Source: Deltaproteobacteria bacterium
GTDB taxonomy: Bacteria; Desulfobacterota; WTBG01; CAIYCZ01; CAIRTM01
DNA: 40,378 nucleotides
Assembly (NCBI GenBank): GCA_024276465.1
Contig: JAJRXD010000075.1
Coordinates: 1-40,378, forward strand
Direction of reading: 5' to 3'
A program made the translations under genes and the position numbers. Below the pieces are notes generated by a model. The model was not told where the DNA came from, ran no database searches, and saw only the letters and a list, made by a program, of their open reading frames with translations. Of the stretch, positions 1 to 8,592 are shown in pieces (within the stretch, counting starts at the first letter, position 1; every line of letters begins with the position of its first letter).

Positions 1-131
1 CGAGAGAGCCCGAGCACCAACGTTGAGGCAATGACCTCTGGCGGGACAATACTGAGGGCCTCTCATTGAATTTTGCAACTTGGATAAGGGATGATTGGTG
101 GCCTTAATTGGCATGCCGGATAATGATAACG

Positions 132-300
132 ATTAGGTGCACGGTTCGTTACAGGATGAGAAACTCGCCGTCTTTATACAATGTCGTTCAAGACATCATG
201 GAGTACTGCGCCTAAAAATAATGGGGTTTCTATCTTGCTGATATTGCATCAAAATTTATTTTTTATTTTTTTCTTGACAGGAGAACTATAGGATGTCCCA
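132..300 (+). repeat. Left copy of a ~170 bp inverted repeat
   Basis: This stretch reads almost the same as the reverse complement of 4086-4254. By eye about four in five positions match, including long shared blocks such as the AT-rich run around 245-275 and the block around 166-178. No reading frame of note runs through it. The two copies point towards each other and enclose the secreted SdrD-like gene and the toxin-antitoxin pair, so they look like ends or solo copies of a mobile repeat. The element family is not recognised. Confidence 0.75.
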
Positions 301-448
301 TAAGTCCATGAGAATTTACGGCTCATTCGGAAAAAAGTTGAGCTGTTAAAATACAAATGAGGGTATTTGATCAAAAAATAACAACATGTTGAAAAGTTAT
401 CAAGAAAAAAACAGATAAAAATTAGTGGTTTTTTTTATTCTTTTAGAA

Positions 449-483
449 CAAATAACAAATAGGGGACGTCCCCTACTATACTA
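449..483. repeat. Palindromic repeat with GGGGACGTCCCC core, copy 1
   Basis: A perfect 16 bp palindrome, TAGGGGACGTCCCCTA, lies at 460-475. The flanks (AAATA-CAAA on the left, an AT-rich ACTATA string on the right) match the second copy at 3271-3306. Such palindromes are often found near REP-associated tyrosine transposases (RAYT). A RAYT fragment lies at about 4848-4935, which fits that link but does not prove it. Confidence 0.65.
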
Positions 484-500
484 TAAGAATTTGTGTCTGT

Positions 501-550
501 AAAAAAAGCCCAGTTGCGGAAATTGCTCTGCTGCAGGGCTTTCTTTTATA
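501..550. terminator. Possible bidirectional rho-independent terminator
   Basis: AGCCC (507-511) pairs with GGGCT (536-540). The hairpin is preceded by seven A and followed by a T-rich run, so it could work on either strand. The stem is short and the loop long, so the call is tentative. No gene in the window clearly ends at it; it may belong to the repeat debris of 1-842. Confidence 0.3.
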
Positions 551-751
551 TGGTTTTTGCACAGGTGGTTTATGGATCGCCTACGAATAAAAAGTAAATA
601 AGATCAAACCTTGAATAGAGCCTTAACTTTATTATATTTGTTTTTTAGCTGTTTGCCTTCCAACTGTCTCGGTTGAAGCAGTCTAAAGGGTGAGCAGGGA
701 AGAAAAGGTTGACCCCAAAAAAGGACTTAATGTTGGCTGTTGTCTTAAGTT

Positions 752-793
752 TTTAAAACAAGGGAGACCATTTTCTAAAATGATCTCCCTTGT
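752..793 (-). terminator. Rho-independent terminator of the SdrD-like gene
   Basis: Read on the minus strand, ACAAGGGAGA pairs with TCTCCCTTGT, extended by ATTTT/AAAAT pairing with one mismatch, and the hairpin is followed directly by a T/A-rich tail (TTTTAAAAA). It starts 49 bases downstream of the stop codon of the secreted protein gene ending at 843, in the right orientation to end that transcript. Confidence 0.8.
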
Positions 794-842
794 TGGTTTC
801 TTTTCCCTGCCTCTGCATTGACAATGAGAACGCCCGCTGAAA

Positions 843-3101
843 TCATTGCACAGTGTAGTTTCCACCCAAGCTATAGCATTCGTATCCATTATAGGGAATC
901 CTGCCATCCAGTGGATACAGCATGATAGAATCTCCCGTACCGATTGGGTCAGGTGCACCCGCAAGAGGAAATGACTGGGTGGCTCCCACAGGAACCGTCC
1001 CATAGTTAACCGGAGAAGAAAAACCATCATCAGCACTAATACCCCACTTCAAGATACCGGAAGTGCTATCCATAATGAGTAATAAATTGACTTTTACATC
1101 AGGTTCCCACGTAATCATCCCGTTTTGATAGCTGATCTCGGGAAGACTGCTTGCGAAACAATATTCCAGCAGCAAGTCCATCTCAACCGTTTCAGCCGGA
1201 CACGTGGTAAAGCTTTTTTCAGCAAGGTAATAGAAAATAGCATCACCTTCTTCATAGATTCTAAAGGCGGAAAGCTTCAGAATTGTGGCATAGGGAGCTG
1301 AAACACTGAATTCACCGTTTTCATCACTGGTGACAGAAAAACTGCAAGAGGTCTGGGAACCGTCACATATTTCCATAAAAACCTCGGGGGCAAGTGTTTC
1401 GTCATAAGCCCATACCATAGTATTAGCGGCAGGGGATCCATCCTGAAGCACTTTGCCATCTATCTCACAGATAGAAACCTCAACTTCACTGTCCTGAGAA
1501 AGAGAAAGGTCTCCGGTATCCAGGCAGTTTGAAGGGCATGAACCAGATGTTTCAGGAACAACAGTTTCTTCATACCGGTAGAGTTTGCCCTGGTAGGAGG
1601 CAGTTATGATAACCTTTTGTGTCTCACCGGTAACACCGTCATTGTCAACATCCTCACCCGGACCTTCCGAGCGCATCACATCAACGCAGAACCGTCCGTT
1701 GCTGTCGGTTAACTGCGGTGTGGATGTCCCGGAATAGGTAACCCCCTTCAACGTAACGGTTGCGCCTGAAACAGGATTCCCTTCATCATCAATGACTCTT
1801 CCCTGAATACAGGCATGTGATTCAACAGGCCAGTCAACATTCCAGTATGAAAAGTGGGTCACGTCCGAAGCTGCGTAGATATCCCCTGAATAGGTTTTGT
1901 CCCGTATGTTTGTCAGATCGGCTTCGGAAATAATTTCACCGCTCGCGTCTTCAAGCCATCCGTTCAAAGGATCTGAGCCATCCCTTCCCTGTACCCACTC
2001 ACCAGTTTCCTCATCAAAATAATACATGGGAACATCAATCTGTCCATTCCCTGAAGTTACGTCTTCAATCACATTCCAGGTATCCCTGGGCATTTTCATT
2101 CGCACCCGTGCCGTATCGCTTTGACTGCCGGCCATGCTTGAGACTTTCCGTATTTTGTTCCCGGTACTGTCCTTGAGATCAAAAGCCGTAAAGACCCCTG
2201 AAATGAGCATGTTGCCCTGACTGTCCGAGAATGATCCGGGAAACTTATCAGCATCAGTTGCCGGATTGAAAATTTTCACCCGCCCCGAGGAAATCTCGAT
2301 TCCGCTTATTTCAACAGAGCCTGATTCGTTTTTCCAGAGTCCCGAGTCATCCTCACTGAGTGAGTCCATTTCAGAAAGTGTTCCGTCAAATCCTGTGACC
2401 TCGACCATAGTGTTTACCATAATAGTTCTCAGAAGTTTCGCGTAGCCGTCTTTTTCAAACGCTACCAGGGTGGTCAATCCTTTTTGAGCAGGAGCCATGA
2501 CACTGTAGCTGCCGTCATCTCCGGCTGTTGCTACTGCCTTTTCATTTTCTTCTATGGTGCCATTTCCGTTCAGGTCAGTAGTAACGAAAACACCGGCATC
2601 TCTGGCCGCGACAACCGATCCCTGGCCCTGTCCCGGCTTCAAATAAATGTTGCCTGATATGGAAAGCTGCTCCTCTCCGTCTGGAGGTTCTGTAACTTCA
2701 GCAGTAAAACCTAAATTGACTTCAACGCTTTGTCCCAGAAGGCCTATTCGTTTGCGCACCAGGGTTTCGGTTGTGGATTCGTAGCTATCACCAGCAGAGG
2801 CTTCGATCAGGTATTTACCCTTTTTTAAATCAGAAAACAGATACATCCCGTTTGCATCCGAGGCCGCTGTGCCGGCATCTTTTTTGAAAAACAGAAAAAC
2901 CTTCTTTAATGATATTTGTACGCCCTCAATGCCGAATTCACCTTCATCCATGGTGCCGTTTTTGTTTGCATCATTAAAACAATATCCGCTGATAGCCCCC
3001 GATATTAAAGCCACCTGTTCAGCAGCTGCAGGTACGGCGCACACAAAGAATATACACAGGAACATCAGAAAGTTAAAAATTGATGATATTTTTTCTCTCA
3101 T
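843..3101 (-). CDS. Secreted multidomain SdrD B-like / carboxypeptidase-regulatory-like protein
   Basis: A 752-residue exported protein with no enzyme motif I can see. Residues 1-27 form a Sec signal peptide ending in a VPAAA-type cleavage site. Residues ~35-135 resemble an SdrD B-like domain, with the calcium-loop style string NDANKNGTMDEGE followed by GIEGVQISL. A second acidic loop (DLNGNGTIEENE) sits near residue 180. A region around 250-425 contains YYFDEETGEWVQG, and a carboxypeptidase-regulatory-like domain starts near 428 (DDEGNPVSGATVTLKG). Paired cysteines in the C-terminal half suggest periplasmic or extracellular disulfides. The start has a strong GGAGGGAG ribosome site. It is the only large gene between the two inverted repeats and carries its own terminator. 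A role as a surface or structural protein is an inference. Confidence 0.8.
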   Translation of the reverse strand: MREKISSIFNFLMFLCIFFVCAVPAAAEQVALISGAISGYCFNDANKNGTMDEGEFGIEGVQISLKKVFLFFKKDAGTAASDANGMYLFSDLKKGKYLIEASAGDSYESTTETLVRKRIGLLGQSVEVNLGFTAEVTEPPDGEEQLSISGNIYLKPGQGQGSVVAARDAGVFVTTDLNGNGTIEENEKAVATAGDDGSYSVMAPAQKGLTTLVAFEKDGYAKLLRTIMVNTMVEVTGFDGTLSEMDSLSEDDSGLWKNESGSVEISGIEISSGRVKIFNPATDADKFPGSFSDSQGNMLISGVFTAFDLKDSTGNKIRKVSSMAGSQSDTARVRMKMPRDTWNVIEDVTSGNGQIDVPMYYFDEETGEWVQGRDGSDPLNGWLEDASGEIISEADLTNIRDKTYSGDIYAASDVTHFSYWNVDWPVESHACIQGRVIDDEGNPVSGATVTLKGVTYSGTSTPQLTDSNGRFCVDVMRSEGPGEDVDNDGVTGETQKVIITASYQGKLYRYEETVVPETSGSCPSNCLDTGDLSLSQDSEVEVSICEIDGKVLQDGSPAANTMVWAYDETLAPEVFMEICDGSQTSCSFSVTSDENGEFSVSAPYATILKLSAFRIYEEGDAIFYYLAEKSFTTCPAETVEMDLLLEYCFASSLPEISYQNGMITWEPDVKVNLLLIMDSTSGILKWGISADDGFSSPVNYGTVPVGATQSFPLAGAPDPIGTGDSIMLYPLDGRIPYNGYECYSLGGNYTVQ

Positions 3102-3270
3102 TTTTTTCTCCCTCCGTATGGAATGACGATTATAAAAAACAACTATCTGTCTGGTCTAAATAGTGGCTGAAGGAAAAATAATTCTAAGCTTATTTTACAA
3201 TGGTTTCAAGAGATAGATAAAGTTAAAGATTTATAAAAAACAAATATTTATCACTCGCAAACCCCACATA

Positions 3271-3306
3271 CAAATAGCAAATAGGGGACGTCCCCTATTA
3301 CTATAT
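3271..3306. repeat. Palindromic repeat with GGGGACGTCCCC core, copy 2
   Basis: The same TAGGGGACGTCCCCTA palindrome as at 460-475 recurs at 3282-3297 with matching flanks. It lies ten bases past the stop of the PIN toxin gene. The two copies bracket the SdrD-like gene. Confidence 0.65.
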
Positions 3307-3315
3307 TACTATTAT

Positions 3316-3717
3316 TTAGGATACCCAGTTATCTACTTTCAAACCTTTTACTTTTTCAAACTCTTTTTTATTGTTTGTAACAATGATTCCATCATTAGAG
3401 GATACTATGGCAGCAATAATAAGGTCATTAGGGCCTATAATCTCACCCTTTTTTTCTAAATCTGCTCTTATTTTTGAGTATTCAATGCTTTCAGCATCAT
3501 TAAACCCCACAACCTCCAAGGGAAACAAAAACTGACTGATTTTTTCAATGTTTATATCTCTTTTTTGACTTTTTTCTGCTCCATATAATAGTTCTGCTTT
3601 AACAATTGAAGGAATCTTTATGTTTTCCGGTTTTTCAGATAAAATTTTTTGTTTCAATTCTAAGTGTTCAGCTTTTAAAAAATATATGCATATATTTGTG
3701 TCTAAATAATATTTCAT
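3316..3717 (-). CDS. vapC: PIN-domain toxin ribonuclease (VapC-like)
   Basis: A 133-residue PIN-domain protein, the usual VapC length. The first acidic residue is in YYLDTNICIYFLK at the N-terminus, a conserved Glu follows in SIVKAELLYGAEKS near residue 42, and the third acidic site is in GPNDLIIAAIV near residue 97, ahead of a typical ending (VTNNKKEFEKVKGL). VapC toxins cleave RNA, often initiator tRNA, and are held inactive by the partner antitoxin. The start overlaps the stop of the upstream antitoxin gene by four bases, so the two are co-translated. The pair is markedly AT-rich compared with the core genes, which fits horizontal acquisition. Confidence 0.9.
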   Translation of the reverse strand: MKYYLDTNICIYFLKAEHLELKQKILSEKPENIKIPSIVKAELLYGAEKSQKRDINIEKISQFLFPLEVVGFNDAESIEYSKIRADLEKKGEIIGPNDLIIAAIVSSNDGIIVTNNKKEFEKVKGLKVDNWVS

Positions 3718-3944
3718 AATTTTTCTCTTGTAGAATCATTTGTAAAATCAGTAATTTTTTCAACATTAAAAGTATCATCATCAATAGAACCATACAAGTT
3801 TTCATAATAATCCGGCAATTTTCCCTGCATGGATTCATTTAATTTCTTAACTGCATATTTAGAAATTGATAAGTGTTCGATTTTTGCTGCAATTTCAAGT
3901 TGTCGCAATGTTTTTTTGTCTATATAGAGGGATAATTGGGGCAT
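3714..3944 (-). CDS. Antitoxin partner of the PIN toxin (ribbon-helix-helix-like)
   Basis: A 76-residue protein directly upstream of the PIN toxin, overlapping it by four bases. Its N-terminus (MPQLSLYIDKKTLRQLEIAA) has the short-strand-then-helix pattern of ribbon-helix-helix DNA-binding antitoxins. The C-terminal half is acidic and probably binds the toxin. The start follows an AAAAGGAG ribosome site. A palindrome in the promoter suits autoregulation by the antitoxin or the complex. It is not a classic AbrB-type VapB, so I leave the symbol blank. Confidence 0.8.
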   Translation of the reverse strand: MPQLSLYIDKKTLRQLEIAAKIEHLSISKYAVKKLNESMQGKLPDYYENLYGSIDDDTFNVEKITDFTNDSTREKL

Positions 3945-3961
3945 ATTCTTCTCCTTTTCAG

Positions 3962-4000
3962 GTATATTATAAAGTATACTTGTTTTTAATGGGATGTCAA
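3962..4000 (-). promoter_or_regulatory. Promoter and palindromic operator of the toxin-antitoxin pair
   Basis: On the minus strand a consensus -35 box TTGACA (3995-4000) is followed after 16 bases by TATACT (3973-3978). Overlapping the -10 box is an inverted repeat GTATA-N8-TATAC (3962-3979), a natural operator for autorepression. The antitoxin start codon lies about 20 bases further on. Confidence 0.65.
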
Positions 4001-4085
4001 GTTGAGTTTTTATTAATACCTTAAACTGACAAATTTGTTCTTAAAGGTGATCGTCATGCTCACTGGGTAGTAAATAGAGTAAACA

Positions 4086-4254
4086 GGGGATATCCTATAG
4101 TCCTTCTGTCAAGATAAAAATAAAAAATAAATTTTGATGCAATATCAGTGAGATAGAAGCCCCTTTATTTTTAAGCGCCGTGGTCATCTATGCCTTGAAC
4201 AACATTTTATTAAGTCGGCGAGTTTCTCACTCTTTTACGAACCCTGCACCTAAT
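4086..4254 (-). repeat. Right copy of the ~170 bp inverted repeat
   Basis: This is the inverted partner of 132-300. It carries the same AT-rich block and the same end sequences (AGGTGCA at one end, CTATAGGAT at the other), with scattered substitutions. No gene is seen within it. It closes the segment holding the SdrD-like gene and the toxin-antitoxin pair. Confidence 0.75.
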
Positions 4255-4511
4255 TGTTCACTATTATACTCTATTACTATTTATCTTGATATTATATATG
4301 TCAATTCCATACACTGGATAATTGTAGTTGACATGTAATTTTCTGTCACCGTTAATTTTAATAAAGGGATAAGGGAAAATACAAAGCCCATACAGAACTA
4401 TTCGGTACTGTCAAAAATTTTATGAGTGCGCCAAGCGAAGCTTGCACACTTACGAGTTCATCATAATGGAAAACCAGGGACACTGGGGGTGTTGAAAAAG
4501 TCATTTCAATA
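4255..4511. other. Non-coding stretch, no gene seen
   Basis: AT-rich sequence without a convincing reading frame. The only structure noted is a small hairpin near 4427-4452, where CCAAGC and GCTTG pair around GAA with GTGC/GCAC outside. It is not followed by a T-run. Confidence 0.5.
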
Positions 4512-4647
4512 GGGCTGTTAAAAAACGTCCAGCTGCAAGGCTCATGAAATCATGAGGAATGAGGCATACTTGTTCGTACGTCGCAATGACGAACGATGAG
4601 TGCAATACCGATAAAATCGGGACAGGTGGGGGTTTTTCAACAGTCCC
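4512..4647. repeat. MITE-like palindromic element with GGGCTGTT/AACAGTCCC ends
   Basis: The left end GGGCTGTTAAAAAAC pairs with the right end GTTTTTCAACAGTCCC, giving terminal inverted repeats of about 15 bp around a ~105 bp core. The core has further hairpins, such as GTTCGT/ACGAAC around 4570-4597. A partial second end (GGTGTTGAAAAAG) sits just outside at about 4487. Small elements with this GGGCTGTTGAAAAA end are common scattered repeats in deltaproteobacterial genomes. There is no coding capacity. Confidence 0.6.
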
Positions 4648-4847
4648 ACACTTCCCATGTTTATGCTGACATGCAAGAGCGGTTAAAGTAATCACTTGTG
4701 ATATGCCAGGAAAATAGCCCGAGTTGTTGCAGCAAAATATCCTCACAATATCACCCGGCGGGGCAATAACCGGGCTGATGTTTTTTTGATGATGAAGTCA
4801 GGGGTGTTTATGTAAATTTTCCGAAAAACTCTTGCAAAACATGTAAG

Positions 4848-4935
4848 GCTTCCATCCAGGCATACTGCCTGATGGCAAACCATATACATCTACTTGCAGC
4901 GCCGGAAAAAGCAGAATCGCTGGAACACTGTATTG
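4848..4935 (+). pseudogene. Fragment of a REP-associated tyrosine transposase (RAYT, Y1 type)
   Basis: The reading frame gives AYCLMANHIHLLAAPEKAES, the signature of Y1/RAYT transposases, where the HxH pair (here HIH) binds the catalytic metal. The match runs for only about 29 codons, with no upstream N-terminal domain and no downstream catalytic Tyr helix, so this is debris of a lost element. It agrees with the GGGGACGTCCCC palindromes and the REP pair at 37296-37368. Confidence 0.7.
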
Positions 4936-4965
4936 TAGCAACTGCTGCAAGAGCATCTGTGATAA

Positions 4966-5697
4966 TCACAAACCAAGCTCAACAACACTCACATTACCTG
5001 TATCTTCTTCTATCAGCTGGAGGCGCAGCTGCCTGGCAGAGACAGCCTCCCCAGGGAAAAACAGAAACCCGTAAGCAATGGTTTTTGGCCCTATTTCTCT
5101 GTTTTTCAATGATTTTTCCCGAAAATCATCCATGACTTTCTCTTTAGAATCATCTGTTGCATATGCTTTTGTGCTGCCTATTACAGCCCCTCCTGCTGCG
5201 CCAACTGCTGCACCCTTTCCAACAGCACTGCCAACATTTTCACCTGTTACAATTCCTATGGCAGCACCAACAACAGAGCCTATGGCAGCACCCCAGAAAG
5301 CATGTTTGGCACCATCTTTAATCATCTTGTTTTCTACAGCATATTTTGTGGCTCTTTCATTTGCAATTTTAGAGCTTAAAATAGGCCACAAGTTGCCTTT
5401 TGTATCTTCAATAAATGTCTGGCTGGCATTGACCTTCAATATATGGTTGCCTTCATTATTAAAAACCACCTGAACAGGCAGCATTCCAGCACCTCTAATA
5501 TCAAATCCGAAAGTCTTTTTTGCTTCACCCGCATCATTAAAAGCCCTGGCTGCCACTTTTGCTCCCGAGACATTTGTAACATTATTAAATGAGTCCGGCA
5601 TTTTAAATGAAGTTGGCGTGGCCTTATAGGCTGTTGAACAGGCAACAAAAGCAAGAACCCCTGTTATGAAAAACAGTTTCACAATGGATTTAAACAT
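4966..5697 (-). CDS. Glycine-zipper lipoprotein of unknown function
   Basis: A 243-residue exported lipoprotein. The signal peptide ends in a lipobox FVAC with Cys20 as the lipidation site. A long Ala/Gly-rich segment at about 134-175 with repeated GxxxG spacing (GAAIGSVVGAAIGIVTG) is a glycine zipper that could insert in or pack on a membrane. The region before it (roughly 75-110) looks like a beta-sandwich, and the C-terminus (FLFFPGEA) resembles lipoproteins whose ends mediate partner binding. The AGGAGAGG site upstream supports the chosen start. It stands alone between repeat debris and the FmdB-type gene. No function is assigned. Confidence 0.8.
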   Translation of the reverse strand: MFKSIVKLFFITGVLAFVACSTAYKATPTSFKMPDSFNNVTNVSGAKVAARAFNDAGEAKKTFGFDIRGAGMLPVQVVFNNEGNHILKVNASQTFIEDTKGNLWPILSSKIANERATKYAVENKMIKDGAKHAFWGAAIGSVVGAAIGIVTGENVGSAVGKGAAVGAAGGAVIGSTKAYATDDSKEKVMDDFREKSLKNREIGPKTIAYGFLFFPGEAVSARQLRLQLIEEDTGNVSVVELGL

Positions 5698-5700
5698 GGT

Positions 5701-5918
5701 TAACCTCTCCTGTTGACAGGCTCCTCGTTATGACATCTTTTTGTCGTTTCAGTCAAAATACTTAATTGTAATACAGTCTGTTCGCAGGAATGACAATAGA
5801 GTTGTTTTCGGGGATAACATTCTTTGTTAAAAAAGGCAATAACACTGTTAGTTCTTTTTTCCTGATTTGATCAGCCGAACAAAATGCCCTTTTCAGGCAA
5901 CAGCGTGAAATGACAGAG
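5701..5918. other. Intergenic gap, no gene seen
   Basis: 218 bases between the lipoprotein gene and the zinc-ribbon gene. It should hold the promoter of the lipoprotein, but I see no strong sigma-70 consensus or terminator hairpin. Confidence 0.4.
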
Positions 5919-6236
5919 TTAAGCAGCTTTTCCTGAATCTGATTTCTTAGAGGTATCTTTGCTTTCAGTTGTTTTTGCAGAATCTTTTGATCCTGATGCT
6001 TTTCCGCTTTCTGATTTTGGCTTCTGGTCTTTCTTCTGGTCTTTCTGAGCATCTTTTCTTGCATAATCAGTAACATACCATCCAGTGCCTTTAAGCTGAA
6101 AAGAACAGTTTGAAACAAGTTTTCTGATATTGCTGCTTTTACAGTGCAAACATTCCTTTACAGGCGGGTCCTTAAATCCAAGAAACACCTCAAAATTATC
6201 ACCGCAGTCTTCACATTCATACTCATAAATTGGCAC
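5919..6236 (-). CDS. FmdB-family zinc-ribbon protein
   Basis: A 105-residue protein whose first 50 residues are a typical FmdB/CxxC_CxxC zinc ribbon: MPIYEYECEDCG followed by CLHCKSSNIRK, four cysteines in two CxxC pairs. The family is widespread and thought to be regulatory, though no general function is proven. Residues ~65-105 are a low-complexity Lys/Ser/Asp tail, as in many Desulfobacterota members. The start codon is GTG, placed by a GGGAGG ribosome site and by the conserved MPIYEY beginning. A strong promoter lies upstream at 6280-6308. Confidence 0.9.
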   Translation of the reverse strand: MPIYEYECEDCGDNFEVFLGFKDPPVKECLHCKSSNIRKLVSNCSFQLKGTGWYVTDYARKDAQKDQKKDQKPKSESGKASGSKDSAKTTESKDTSKKSDSGKAA

Positions 6237-6279
6237 TTTTATCCTCCCTTACTCCTGATTGCCTAACAAATTATAATTT

Positions 6280-6308
6280 AATATAATCATTTCCTGTTAA
6301 TTTGTCAA
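6280..6308 (-). promoter_or_regulatory. Sigma-70 promoter of the FmdB-type gene
   Basis: On the minus strand, TTGACA (6303-6308) is followed after exactly 17 bases by TATATT (6280-6285), near-consensus boxes with ideal spacing. The GTG start is about 44 bases downstream. Confidence 0.7.
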
Positions 6309-6335
6309 TATCTGCAAATAACAAATCTGTAAATT

Positions 6336-7730
6336 TCAGAGATTATCAAAATTTTGACCAGTATAGACAGGATGCAAATTATGATGTGGCAGGGTGAATC
6401 GTACTGTCGTACCACCCCCTGGATCAGACTCAATCTCAATTGACCCATTGTGAGCCTTTATGATGTGGAGTGAGAGGGTAAGTCCAAGACCAACACCACC
6501 TGTTGATCGCGAACGGCTGCGATCAGTTCGATAGAAAGGCTTGAAAACGTTCTCTTTTTCTCCATCGGCTATGCCCATTCCCTGGTCACTAACCTCCATA
6601 TACAGCTTTGGCCCATCATCTCGGGCATGTACAGTAATGGTGCTTCCATCCGGTGAATACTTTCTGGCATTGTCGATGAGATTATCCAGCACACGTCGCA
6701 GAAGAACCTGATCTGCCATGACAGCATGCAATTCACCATCAATCAAAACCTTAAGATGATGAGTGGGATATGACGCACGAAACCGATCAGCAGCTTTATT
6801 TAACAATTTTTTCACATCTGTTTGTTCCATCCGAAGCAGCAACCCAATGTATTTATTCTGGCCGGCAGAAAGATCAAGTCGTGAGGCCATTATAACATCT
6901 TCTACAAGTCGCTCTAACTCTTTAATATCCTCCAGGATGCCTGCAAACTCCTGTTTAAGCATTTCAGGGTCTCTTTCCATTGCGATATCAAGCGCAACCT
7001 GCATGCGTGAAAGTGGTGTTCGAAACTCGTGTGAAACATTTGCCAGCAACTCTTTTTGTGAGCGGATGAGATAAGTCAGACGACCGGCCATTTCATCAAA
7101 TGCTTTTGCAAAATGTCCCAGCTCATCTTGACGATGAATGCCTGTTCTGATATCAAAATTTCCCTGTCCAAATGCCTGTGCTGTTGCAGAAAGCCTGGCG
7201 ATTGGCTTTGCAAGCGATCGGGCAAACAGAATCGAAAACACAGCTATACATATTAAGATCACCCCGGATACTACTAACAGGTGAAACCCAAATGGAGAGG
7301 GCGGAAATGGGAACAAACCATAGGCTATGATATTGTTATTATCAATAATACCCATAACAACTGTCGGAGGAAAATCACCACGAATAAAAATCTTATCATG
7401 AAACAGATCCCTTTTTTCATCCATATTCAATGGAGGCGGGGGATGAGTCATGCTGGCAGCAATCAGATTATTATCAAGATCATAGAGCGCAAGTTCCTGT
7501 TTAAGAATATCCTTTAGCCTCTGTACTTCTATATGCAGTGCTTCCCTGTCGTTCATTATTTCTGCAAACCGGCATGTGATATAGCGTGCCACATAGCGTT
7601 GAGGCAGTGGAGTCGTAAAAGGGAGAACAATTACAAAGACTAAAAAGCTGAAAACAATAAGTGCAATACTGAAAATATAGAGCCGCACAACAAGTCGTCT
7701 CGGCCACAATGAAAAACGCAAGCCCCTCAT
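6336..7730 (-). CDS. Membrane sensor histidine kinase (CpxA/EnvZ class)
   Basis: A 464-residue two-component kinase. Two membrane helices (about 15-37 and 148-169) flank a ~110-residue periplasmic sensor domain. A HAMP linker follows (~170-222), then the dimerisation helix with the phospho-accepting His in NVSHEFRTPLSR (~235). The ATPase domain shows an N box (NLIDNARKY), a G1 box (DQGMGIAD) and a G2 box (GGVGLGLTLS). The gene follows its response regulator by two bases, so they form one operon. The stimulus is unknown. The CpxA-like layout suggests envelope sensing, and the polyphosphate/CotH operon just upstream is a possible but unproven target. Confidence 0.93.
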   Translation of the reverse strand: MRGLRFSLWPRRLVVRLYIFSIALIVFSFLVFVIVLPFTTPLPQRYVARYITCRFAEIMNDREALHIEVQRLKDILKQELALYDLDNNLIAASMTHPPPPLNMDEKRDLFHDKIFIRGDFPPTVVMGIIDNNNIIAYGLFPFPPSPFGFHLLVVSGVILICIAVFSILFARSLAKPIARLSATAQAFGQGNFDIRTGIHRQDELGHFAKAFDEMAGRLTYLIRSQKELLANVSHEFRTPLSRMQVALDIAMERDPEMLKQEFAGILEDIKELERLVEDVIMASRLDLSAGQNKYIGLLLRMEQTDVKKLLNKAADRFRASYPTHHLKVLIDGELHAVMADQVLLRRVLDNLIDNARKYSPDGSTITVHARDDGPKLYMEVSDQGMGIADGEKENVFKPFYRTDRSRSRSTGGVGLGLTLSLHIIKAHNGSIEIESDPGGGTTVRFTLPHHNLHPVYTGQNFDNL

Positions 7731-7732
7731 TT

Positions 7733-8458
7733 TTACTTATTATCCTCACAGGTAAACATGTAGCCCCATCCTCGGACTGTTTTGATAAGGCCGGGCTGTT
7801 TTGGGTTATCACTTAGTTTTTGCCTCAGCCTGGAAATATGCACATCAATCGAACGATCAAATGACTCGTCTGCATTCCCCTTTGCAAGCTCAAGCAGTTG
7901 ATCACGGCTGAGTACGCGGCCAGCCCTTTCGGCAAGCACCCTGAGCAGTTCAAACTCGTATGCTGTAAGATTAAGCTCCCGCCCGTCTAAGGTTGCACGG
8001 AGGCTGTCCGGTTCTATTTTGAGTCCGGCAATATGTACAGTTTGTTTTGCAGGCCCGCTTTTTCCACGTGCCCGCCTGACAGATGTATTGATACGTGCTA
8101 AGAGTTCACGGGAAGAGAATGGTTTTGTTACATAATCATCGGCACCAAGCTCAAGGCCCATAACCACATCTGCTTCCTCATCACGTGCAGTTAACATAAT
8201 AACCGGGACATCTGAATGCTTTCGTATTTGACGGCAGACTTCTAATCCGTCAAGTCCTGGAAGCATAAGATCAAGAAGCACAACATCATAGCGAAAACAC
8301 TGGGCATCTGAAAGTCCCTGCAACCCGTCGGAAGCTATGGTGACAATCAAACCATGCTTTTTGAGATACCGGGTTGTGAGATCGGCAAGTTTTTGATCAT
8401 CTTCGATCAGCAAAACAGTAATTACGGAACTGTCGCTGGTTACATTTGAATCTGACAT
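7733..8458 (-). CDS. OmpR/PhoB-family response regulator
   Basis: A 241-residue regulator. The receiver domain has the acidic pair at Asp20-21, the phospho-acceptor Asp63 in LLDLMLPGLDG, and Lys112 in TKPFSS. The C-terminal winged-helix DNA-binding domain is typical of OmpR/PhoB, with SFDRSIDVHISRLRQKL as recognition region and a C-terminal RGWGYMF hairpin. It comes first in an operon with the sensor kinase. The residues needed for phosphorylation are intact. Confidence 0.95.
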   Translation of the reverse strand: MSDSNVTSDSSVITVLLIEDDQKLADLTTRYLKKHGLIVTIASDGLQGLSDAQCFRYDVVLLDLMLPGLDGLEVCRQIRKHSDVPVIMLTARDEEADVVMGLELGADDYVTKPFSSRELLARINTSVRRARGKSGPAKQTVHIAGLKIEPDSLRATLDGRELNLTAYEFELLRVLAERAGRVLSRDQLLELAKGNADESFDRSIDVHISRLRQKLSDNPKQPGLIKTVRGWGYMFTCEDNK

Positions 8459-8592
8459 AATAAGTTCAACTCTGCATGTCTGTGTTATTTGTCGGGGAGA
8501 ACATATTTTAATTATTATCTGTATCCTTTACAAGCAATATTGATAACTTTTTACAAGTTCATCAAGATCTTATAGCTCATCATTTGAAAAGG

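Noticed and set aside
4427-4452. Group II intron 5' end suggested by GTGCGCC
   Set aside because: Only a short hairpin is present; no domain V or reverse transcriptase frame follows.
5078-5473. 131-codon plus-strand frame rich in Ala/Pro/Thr
   Set aside because: It is the complement of the glycine-zipper segment of the lipoprotein gene, which explains its biased composition.
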